A stretch of 64,000 nucleotides of DNA, taken from contig JAKZHN010000027.1 of the NCBI GenBank assembly GCA_037179335.1, forward strand, positions 372,001 to 436,000. The letters run 5' to 3'. Position numbers and translations under genes: made by a program. Shown piece after piece: positions 56,318 through 64,000 of the stretch. Below the pieces are notes generated by a model. That model ran no database searches. It saw nothing but the letters and a program-made list of their open reading frames with translations, and was not told the origin of the DNA. Positions within the stretch are counted from its first letter, which is position 1, and every line of letters begins with the position of its first letter. Source of the stretch: Cyclaneusma minus (Eukaryota; Ascomycota; Leotiomycetes; Marthamycetales; Marthamycetaceae).

Positions 56318-58298
56318 TCAAAGCTTCTTCTCTCCCATCTCCTCAGCATGCAGGAGTGCACCACTCTTCTTCAGCAGCTCAATACACTTGCCACTCCCCA
56401 CCCTTTCCGCCAGCCCCAGCGGCGTCATGCCAGTCGCATTCCGAACATGTACATTTGCGCCTCTGCTCAACAGCTCCTTCATCATCGTCTCACTCGCCAC
56501 CTCCTCTCTCCGAGTATCGCCCTCTTCTCGCGGCTTCTCCGATCCAACCCCCTTCCCCTCATCCTCCTGGCCCTTCCCCCTTTTCTCGCTCTCTTGACCC
56601 TCTCCCTTGCCTGCACTAGCCAGCACTGCCAAATGCAGCACCCCGTTGCCCGCATAATCTACCATCCCAACCAACCCCTCATCACCATCACACATCCTCC
56701 TCACGACCCCAACATCTCCCCGTCGAATCGCATACCCTAGCGCCGCAAATCTCGCCTCCCCCTCCCCCAAACTCTCCTCCACTCGCTCCGGATGCTTGAA
56801 GCTCGGCATCTTCTCCACACTCGTCATTTCACCTCGCAGGTTAACCCCCATCCTTTCCACGATATCCTGATAACTTAGTCCCTCCAGCGCAAGCAAATAA
56901 CTCAGCTTAGTCAGAGCTGCTTCAGTCGTCAAATCGTGACCAAAGACGACTCCTGCGTTTCCCAGAACTGTTGCGGGTGCGTAGAGAGGTGACACGCTGC
57001 CAGACGGACATTGTGACACGTTGACAATCACAATTCCACGTGCCACGGCCCGACGCACAACTTCCACGAACGAGCCGTCCTCTCCGCTTGGTGCATTGCC
57101 CGCGCCGAAAGTTTCCAGAATCAGTCCCTTCAAGCCTGGTACTCGGAGCACACTATCCAACATCTCTGGTTTGATTCCTGGAAACACCCTCAAGCAGGCT
57201 ACGTGCGCCGTGTCCAGCGTGTGCTGCACTTCGAATTTCTCTAGCGATCGGGGACGACGGACCAAAGACCAGGAGACTTCAGCACCCAAGGCATTGATAG
57301 TAGCGAGCGGTGGTAAGTTGGGCGACGCAAAGGCAGCAAAAGATGTAGCAGAGATCTTCGTAGTTCGATTCCCACGGTACAGCGTGTGGTGGAAGAAAAG
57401 CAGTACTTCAGGAATATGAAAAGTCCCAGCAATGATCAGGGAGCCGAGTAAGTTATCGACAGCATCGGAAGCCAGTGCGAAAATGGAAGTCTGGGAACCG
57501 GTGAGGATGACAGGTTTGCCAAGATGAGTGAGCATGAAGGAGAGAGCGGAGGCGGTGTAGGAGAGCGAGTCGGTGCCGTGGAGGACGACGAAGCCGTCGA
57601 AGAGGGCGTAGTTGGAGTAGATGGTTTGGGCGATTTGCGACCAGCCGGCGGAGGAGATGGAGCTGGAGTCGAGGAGAATGGGGAATTCGTGGAGGGTGTA
57701 GCGGATGTGGCGGGCGTAGGTGGTGGGTGGTGTGCGGAGAGATGGGAGGTGCGTAAGGGTTGTGGGAGTGGTGTAGACGGGGAGGGGGTCTTGGAAAAAG
57801 GGGTAAGTGTTAGCAGAGATAGGAGACAGTTGTTGGGTTCTTGGGCATGAGTCTGGAGTAGACTGGAGGATGATAGCAGTGCGAAAGAAGACAGCAAGAG
57901 TAAGAATTGATCGTGGTCAGTTGCAGTAGTGACTTGGTGCTCAAACGCCTCGCTGCAAATACAAAACAAAAGCTAGGGTACATAGGTATACATGTATACC
58001 GCACCGTTTAGGAGACCAGGTGCATCCCTAGTAGCGGCGAGACATCTCTTTTGACAGGAAACTGCCGGCACACAAATTTGGAACAATATAATAAAACGCT
58101 AAACTCAAAGCGAGTGTATGAATCCAAAGAAAGCATCAACCTACCTAACTTGGAGCCATCATTGAAGCTCGGCCTGGGCGCCATGCCCAACTCCATGAAT
58201 CCCTTGGCTGGCACCAAGCCTTCAGGCGACGGCCGCATGCAAATAGTGCCCCCCGTCATAATAATCAGGACCCGCGATTCGGGCAGCGACGAAGCCAT
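56318..58298 (-). CDS. Asparaginase with C-terminal ankyrin repeats (ASPG-like)
   Basis: Exon 1 is 58298-58145 (an in-frame ATG at 58346 would add 16 residues). A 355-nt intron (58144-57790, CTAAC branch) joins it in phase to exon 2, 57789-56318, giving 541 residues. The N-terminal asparaginase fold has the nucleophile motif MTGGTI at ~14-19 and the second catalytic motif LHGTDSLSYTASALSFML from ~121. It also has GLILETFGAGNAPS and IVIVNVSQCPSGSVSP. Together these fit the cytosolic bacterial-type asparaginases that hydrolyse L-asparagine to aspartate and ammonia. Two or so ankyrin repeats end the protein (AALGYAIRRGDVGVVRRM; GNGVLHLAVLA; MTPLGLAERVGSGKCIELL), as in animal ASPG, with an inserted Glu/Lys/Gly-rich loop between them. 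The intron is long for this genome. Confidence 0.88.
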
Positions 58299-58927
58299 AT
58301 TGTCGTGTGACGGTGATAGGCGAATACGCTTGTTTGGGTAGTGCATGTGTGTTGTTGTAGAGTACTTGCTCGGCCGAGATCGGTGGATTTAAATTTTGGA
58401 TGTCAAGCGAAAGAAGCAAAGCAACAAAGTCTCAATTGAAAGGAACAAAACAAAGCTTTGTAAGGTTTTTAGGCAAGGAAAGGGAATTCATAAAAAGGTC
58501 TTGGAAGCGTGGGGAAACAAAGGAAAGCCGGGGAACATGAAAATTTGAATGGAGGGTTTCTCTTAGCCAATTTTTTCGTTTGCATGGGCGAGAGCGGAGG
58601 CCAAGAGGCAGTCGAGTCGCGGTTCAGAAAGCATGTTTTGTGTCCTGGGAGGAAGCTGCTGATGACGAGGGCAAATCGCAATGGGATGTTGCGTGTGAGC
58701 TGGATGACTGATGGCAAAAGGCATGTTCATGACGTTTTTATACCAGGTCTGATTATTGGGACGGGTCTGAGGGAGACTGTTTGGGGTCTGGGGAGTTCGA
58801 AGATAGATGCTCTCACACCCCGACTCGGCTCCCCTCACGCCCCCGGTTTCACTAAGCCTTGCATCGCCATGTCCCTTCTCCCAGCTCAGCTGAAGCCTGA
58901 ACTCACTGTTGGCATTTCAAATCCACT
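58299..58927. other. Shared upstream region of asparaginase and HET genes
   Basis: About 630 bases between divergent starts. A 171-codon frame (plus 58509-59024) overlaps the HET start in another frame and has no domain. Confidence 0.45.
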
Positions 58928-61116
58928 ATGCTTTGCGAAATATGCCAGAATATTAATTTCGACGACGCAACTCGTTCACCTGAAATCGGAGGCGCGAAAC
59001 ACCACTCGTCATTTCAAGGCATAACACAATCAGCAAAGCTTGGCTGCGACCTATGCGAACTTATTCGCACAACGCTCCTCAAATCATCGTTGTCGAGAAA
59101 GGATACCACAGAGAATGACCAGGTTCTATGCAATGTCTGGAACTGGTACGAAGGTCCGGCAGAGGAACACCAGGGCAGCTCAATAGTGATTTTCTACGGC
59201 GTGACTTCACACTGGGCTGTTCATCTTGGGATTGCTGCTGCCGAAGGTGAATAACCGCCTTGTTCATAAACTGGAGAGACATCTGCATGGTGCTGATGTC
59301 AACAGACTCTGTACCCGCCTTGACAAAATGCGTTAGTGGAAGGAAAGTGCAGGATACGGCGAATTCAGAGATATGCTTTGAGTTGGCGACGGGATGGGTG
59401 GGGAATTGCTTGAACAACCACGCTTCATCATGTCCGCATAATCCAGAGGCATGTCTACCGACTCGAGTTGTTGATGTGGGCTTGGATAGTGCTTCTAATG
59501 AAGTCCGCCTTCTGGAGACTAAAGGCTTGAAAGGGATCTGGGTTGCTTTGAGTCATTGCTGGGGCCGTACCGCGAGGTTTGTCGCCGAGACACACAACCT
59601 CTCTGCTCGAGTTGAAGCCATCACGCTTTCGGAACTTCCCGGGACCTTCTATGATGCTGTCATTGTTACGCGGAAACTTGGTTACCGATATTTGTGGATA
59701 GATTCGTTGTGCATCTTACAGGACTCAGCGCAAGACTGGATGGACGAGTCGGTCAGGATGCAAGAGTACTATTCCGGTGCCATTCTTACCATTGCCTCCG
59801 ATGTTGCCTCTGGCGATCATGAAGGCTTTTTGGATAATGCTCGGCCAGAAGTCCACTCAGTAAAGGTACCTTTCAATACACAGGCTGGCACGAGAGTATT
59901 CGATATTGATATTTCCGAAGAGGTCAAATACCCTGGAATGGATGAGGAGTATACTCATTTGAGCATCCGCGGCTGGACATTACAAGAAGACATTCTGTCT
60001 CCACGGATGCTTCGTTACACCGAAAGCGAACTTAGATTCGAATGCCAACGCTCTCGCTTTGTGGAATCGGACCGTACACCCCAGGGATATACTGATACCG
60101 ACCAGATGCAATCTATCAAGCGCTTCTTCTTGCGTCCCGAAGCCAGCATCGACGATCCATTTCTCAGGAACATGCCCTCTCTCGAAGCATATTACCAACC
60201 CCTGAGCAGATGGTACCGATTGTTCGAGAACTACTGTGCCCGGCTTCTGACCTTTGAATCTGATCGCCTGGCCGCAATCTCAGGTCTGGCAGAGGAGATC
60301 CATCGCCAGACCTCTTTTAACTACAAGGCTGGGTTATGGCTTGAAGACTTACACTTCAGCTTACTCTGGGCCGTCAGCGGCCGAGCTAAAACGCCCGCAA
60401 AATATCGTGCGCCGTCCTGGAGCTGGGCTGCGGTAGATATCGACTGGTATTTAGGAAACTCGGTGAACCCTGGATTCAAGCTTTATCTGCATAGCGGTGC
60501 GGGTTGGAAGCGTGATCCGCAAGGCTTGCAAAAGGTGCAGATTTTGAGCTGCGATGTGCGGACGAAAAACCGGGATCCGTTTGGTCAGGTGGAGGAAGGG
60601 AGGCTACGATTGAAGGGTTTCCTGTTGCGGGTGGAAGATTGGCAGGGGCCAAGGCTGCCGCATGTGAATGTGTATTGGCAGGAGGTAATGTCACATCTGA
60701 GGACCGAGTCACTCGGTGGACCAGAGACAGGAATTACGAGAAACCGGTTGATATGCGACTTTGATATAGATCCGGAGGAAAATGAGCTTTCTGAGGCTGG
60801 AAGCGAAGGAGCTGGGGGTAAAACTGCTGAGGATGATAAGGACGCTGACAATGAAAGTAGCGAAGATGAAGATCAATGGCGGTGGGGTAAATATCCTTCT
60901 GGTGTTTCACTGTTTCAGATTGAACGATACTTTTCGGGGAGGGAAGAAACAGCTTGTTCTGAGAAATCTCAGGCAGTCTTTTATTGTTTGCTACTGCTGC
61001 CAGCAACCCAAGACCCAGAGTCTTCGACCTATCACCGTGTTGGTCTGGCGGAGGTGCCGGATGTTGATGGCTTGGCCCGCGATGGCTGGGAGGAGCGAGA
61101 GATAGTAGTTTGTTGA
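58928..61116 (+). CDS. HET-domain protein (heterokaryon-incompatibility family)
   Basis: Two exons, 58928-59246 and 59306-61116. A 59-nt intron (GTGAAT donor, GCTGATG branch, AACAG acceptor) in phase gives 709 residues. The start MLCEICQNINFDD is typical: a short CxxC plus GCDLCELI segment before the HET domain. The three HET motifs are present: WVALSHCWGR (~185), YRYLWIDSLCILQDSAQDWM followed by ACTIAS-type text (~240-275), and RGWTLQEDILSPRMLRYTES (~329). HET proteins trigger cell death when incompatible hyphae fuse, or act in general defence-like responses; which applies here is unknown. The C-terminal half has SRAPSWSW-like text (KYRAPSWSWAAVD) usual for the family. A strongly acidic insertion follows (~616-656, EDDKDADNESSEDEDQ). 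Confidence 0.9.
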
Positions 61117-61373
61117 GATTTTCTTGTTCTAACTTGATTGTGTCTTGTATTCTAAATCTAATGCTCGGAACTCCTCGTCTAGAAGATCTAATTACTAAAG
61201 AACCATTCCCAATTATACTTTTGACTTTCGAATCCCAGAATCCCTTAAAAACTTGGGTCACTTTGATCAACCTGCGCTATTCGAAATGCGCGGCCTCAGG
61301 GCTGCTTTCAATTACTAAGCTTTATCTTGAAACCAATTGGATACATATCTCTCTCAAGTTTTACCGGACAAGA

Positions 61374-62789
61374 TCATTCTCTTTGATATCCTGCGTGAAT
61401 ATCAACATAGACCTTCCCTCGGATTAAAGATCCCAGGTTGAAAGCCTGAAGCTCTCGGTCACCACAAGCGTCCATAAATACCCATTGTGTTGCCTTTTGA
61501 CCATTGGTCATCAAGACATCGTCTTCATCCATTACTGCATGTATATCTTCCTCTTCCGCGGGGTGCTTGATTCTCGGCAAGGTGCCTGGTACATTTGCGC
61601 AGATATGGCCTTTGATGAGCTGGGCTCGTCCCCGCTTGTAGTATTTGTCGAATCTCGGAGGCATATCGGCCATGAAGCGCCTCTCTCTGCAGTGCCAAAC
61701 ATAAAATTTCCAGTCTGCGGACTCGGACCAGAGCTCTTCTTGCCGAAGGCTGTCGATGGCGGGTTTGGGGACCTGTATCCGTACAATACATGTCTCGGAA
61801 TGGTGGCTTCTATGCTCAGCCCATTTTCGAAACTGCTCTGCTGTTGCTTGCTCTAAAGTCCAGGAAGACACGTACTCCCATCGGTTGAAATCGCCACCCC
61901 CTTGGCCATATAGATTCCGCAGGTTTAAGTTACCATCATCATCGAACATCCAGAGGGGACGGCTCGGGTTATCATGCGGGTGAACTATCCCACCACTTGG
62001 AATGCTGTAGAGTACATAATGATCGTCGAGGATAGGCGGCGGGCCATTGACAGATACGGCGCCTCTAGGGAAATCCTGGGTTTGCGAAGTAGGAGTGAGA
62101 GTAGTGGCCGGAGGCGCTCGCGGACCGCCCTGGCGTGTGGAAGACGATATCCTGGGTTTCTTCTTGTGCTCAGCGATGACTCGGGAAGCATGTTCTTGCA
62201 AACGTCCGCGCAGTTTTTCCAGAGTGCAATATCGCAATTTCATGGTGTCTTCCAGCCAATATAATAAGGTCTGCGACTTGAAGATCATGTGGAATTCGGG
62301 GTCCAAAAGCGTATCTTGTAATTCATCCGCAATACCAATTCTGGTCATAGCTTCTCGTGGATCGGCGATCGAGGGGTTTAATGCTTCGAGATTTCCGAAA
62401 GCATAGTCCAAAAACGTATAAGGGATATTGTCGCGGTCAGGGGTGTCGAGCCACCTGTTGAGAAGACTGGAAGCCATGCTTCTCGTAAAGCCTAGATACT
62501 CAAGGCCGGTGATGCTTTCTGATGATTCTGGGAGGTTGATTGGCGCCATGTTAGGCGGGTTGCGAAGCCGGACTGCTGCCGGTGTCCAGGCTATTGCTGG
62601 GGCCGACGGAGAGGAAGACGGAGAGGAGGAAGAGGAGGAAGAGAAACCACCTTGGTTTTCACGACCTGAAGGAGGGCTCAGAATAGAAGCGCTGACTTTG
62701 CGTTTGCCGTCATCGAGAGGGTCGAGGAAGATGTGCTGGTCTTCGAGCACTTGAACTTCCTCACGTGAAAGAACAAATTGAGGATCCAT
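61374..62789 (-). CDS. Uncharacterised fungal protein, 471 aa
   Basis: Single exon from ATG 62789 to TAA 61374. I do not recognise the family. Visible parts: a Ser-rich low-complexity run (~50-62), a helical region (LEYLGFTRSMASSLLNRWLD, ~94-113; DELQDTLLDPEFHMIFKSQT, ~153-172), a Ser/Thr/Pro linker (~215-245), and a globular C-terminal half rich in Trp/Tyr/Arg (WEYVSSWTLEQATAEQFRKW; DWKFYVWHCRERRFMADMPP; GQKATQWVFMDACGDRELQA). The frame is long, the text is varied and the codon use looks coding, so the gene is probably real. It is divergent from the NAP-family gene. Confidence 0.75.
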   Translation of the reverse strand: MDPQFVLSREEVQVLEDQHIFLDPLDDGKRKVSASILSPPSGRENQGGFSSSSSSSPSSSPSAPAIAWTPAAVRLRNPPNMAPINLPESSESITGLEYLGFTRSMASSLLNRWLDTPDRDNIPYTFLDYAFGNLEALNPSIADPREAMTRIGIADELQDTLLDPEFHMIFKSQTLLYWLEDTMKLRYCTLEKLRGRLQEHASRVIAEHKKKPRISSSTRQGGPRAPPATTLTPTSQTQDFPRGAVSVNGPPPILDDHYVLYSIPSGGIVHPHDNPSRPLWMFDDDGNLNLRNLYGQGGGDFNRWEYVSSWTLEQATAEQFRKWAEHRSHHSETCIVRIQVPKPAIDSLRQEELWSESADWKFYVWHCRERRFMADMPPRFDKYYKRGRAQLIKGHICANVPGTLPRIKHPAEEEDIHAVMDEDDVLMTNGQKATQWVFMDACGDRELQAFNLGSLIRGKVYVDIHAGYQRE

Positions 62790-63509
62790 AATACCAATAC
62801 AGTCTACTCTGCCAAGAGACTGGTGATAATTCAGGAACTCAGTTGATGGGAGCCGGTCGAAAGTGCGAGAAAATAAGGTCCTCGAGTAGAAAACACAGGC
62901 TGAAGTTTGAAGTCAGAATATGTACTTGTGAGGTGGGAAAAAAGTGACAAGGGGAAACGCAAAAGATGGTCCGTATTTATGTCTTCCCTAGTTGTGAGGT
63001 GTCCAAGTCTCCATGGTCCGTTAATGTGATCCAGTGGGTAGTGGGCAGTGGGCAGTGGTAGTAATCCCAAGAAGCTCCCCGGGCGACTCATGGTGCTAGT
63101 GGGCGATCTTGACGATGCATTTCTTCTCGAAAAGAGAAAAGAACACCGAATGAAAGTAGATTTCTCGCAGCCAAAGGCAATGGTGTATCGAAGGTCAAGA
63201 TGGTTTAACAGGAAGCAGATCTCAATTACCTATTCATCTAATCTGATGGCGCGTATGCAGTGACATCTCTCAGCCCCAGCCGCACAGCCACAGCTCCAAT
63301 CAGCGCCCCGCGGTGACAACACGCCAAGCCTTAGCCTCACCAGTAACCAAATTCTCCCCGAGCCAGCCCTCCACTGTCGATTTGAATAAGAGCCAACGGG
63401 TCGCATCCGATTTTTCATCCTCGTAGTCTACATCCCCCGCACGCACGTCGCTTCCAGCGCGCCTACAAATACTGGAATGCTCCGGAAGTTCGCCTTCACA
63501 ACCGCAGCA
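62790..63509. other. Shared upstream region of the unknown gene and the NAP-family gene
   Basis: About 720 bases between divergent starts. It contains GTAGTGGGCAGTGGGCAGTGG (a short tandem GTGGGCA run near 63040-63060). No other gene is seen. Confidence 0.45.
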
Positions 63510-64000
63510 ATGGCCGCCGCACTGGAAGATACGCCCGTTAGCTACGAGGATCTGGCTGAGATTGAACGTGACTTTGACGATGCCGAGACTGAGATCAGTA
63601 AGTCCGATTAAGCCTCTAAAGAGCCCTCCTTTTGGCGCATCTCCAGACCTTCAAAGACAAAAAAAGGGGGAAAAAGAGCGAAACACCCGCCAAAAATATC
63701 AAAATTGTTGCTAACTGAAGTCTTTCCACCAGTCCGCCAGCAAGTCAACCTCACTCTGCCCCTCTACCACCGCCGCCACGCTCTCACTTCCAGGATCCCC
63801 AATTTCTGGCCCCTCGTCCTCGAGCAAGCCCCCCCAGACATCGACGCCTACATCCAGCCCTCTGACTCCGCGCTCCTCCTCTCCTCTCTCACATCTCTCT
63901 GGGTATCGCATTTCGAAATCTCCTCCAAACCTTCCGACTCCACTTCTCCCAACTCCGGCGATCCTCGCAGCGTAAGCATCCGCTGGGAATTTGCCGAAAA
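63510..64000 (+). CDS. NAP/SET-family histone chaperone, N-terminal part
   Basis: Exon 1 starts at ATG 63510 (MAAALEDTPVSYEDL; an in-frame ATG at 63477 would add 11 residues) and ends at 63597. A 135-nt intron with a GCTAACT branch leads to exon 2 from 63733, open to the window end. The protein begins with a helix rich in acids (LAEIERDFDDAETEI), then RQQVNLTLPLYHRRHALTS and RIPNFWPLVLEQAP, which is the SET/Vps75/Nap1 pattern of a dimerisation helix followed by the R-x-I-P-x-F-W motif. These proteins chaperone histones H2A-H2B or H3-H4 in the nucleus. The acidic C-terminus lies beyond the window, so SET/Vps75 type cannot be told from Nap1 with certainty; the short N-terminus favours SET/Vps75. 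Confidence 0.82.

Noticed and set aside
57360..57385. Second B-box-like word (GTTCGATTCCC)
   Set aside because: It is inside the asparaginase coding exon on the opposite strand and has no cloverleaf partner.

Overview
The window reads as nuclear DNA of a filamentous ascomycete (Pezizomycotina), plausibly a leotiomycete or close relative, although the class is inference. Most introns are 50-140 nt with GT..AG ends and CTRAY branch points. Several fungal families are present: a HET-domain protein, F-box proteins, a GPI-type PLC-like protein, a kinesin-14 and a KN homeodomain factor. No rRNA, tRNA, CRISPR or bacterial-type operon was found. Gene models were built by hand from reading frames, splice signals and phase arithmetic. 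Family names come from recognised motifs, not from a database search.

Region by region. Position 1-262 is the 3' end of a midasin (MDN1/REA1) gene. From 263 to about 9.2 kb is a decayed, repeat-rich stretch: two copies of a ~19-bp minisatellite block (1010-1395 and 4560-5170) flank a frameshifted F-box gene (2564-4215), with a palindrome-rich insert at 1985-2455 and a 30-bp-arm hairpin at 4228-4304. At 9.2-10.9 kb lies a four-exon TALE/KN homeobox gene on the minus strand. Its upstream side, about 10.9-21 kb, is almost gene-free; its best candidate is a small cysteine-rich secreted-type remnant near 18.1 kb. From 22.1 to 24.0 kb there is an uncharacterised nuclear-type gene and a decayed paralogue fragment beside it.

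From 25.2 kb the window is gene-dense and housekeeping in character: NOSIP-like RING protein (-), tafazzin (+), kinesin-14 (+), PLC-like GPI protein (-), ECM15-like thiamine-binding-fold protein (+), two divergent F-box proteins (37.4-42.9 kb), a nested AT-rich transposable element (43.4-44.5 kb), a coiled-coil protein (+), a multi-exon F-box protein (-), ELO fatty-acid elongase (-), cytochrome c oxidase subunit Va/COX6 (+), asparaginase-ankyrin protein (-), HET-domain protein (+), an unknown protein (-), and the 5' end of a NAP/SET-family histone chaperone (+).

Many neighbours are head-to-head pairs sharing one upstream region: NOSIP/tafazzin, PLC/ECM15, F-box/F-box, ELO/COX6, asparaginase/HET, unknown/NAP. 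Some products meet functionally in mitochondria (tafazzin remodels cardiolipin, which supports complex IV containing COX6), but nothing in the sequence shows co-regulation. The points that most deserve checking are the nested element with an exact 9-bp target duplication, the long open frame inside a kinesin intron, the decayed duplicated gene near 22 kb, and the cysteine-rich remnant in the 10-kb gene desert.
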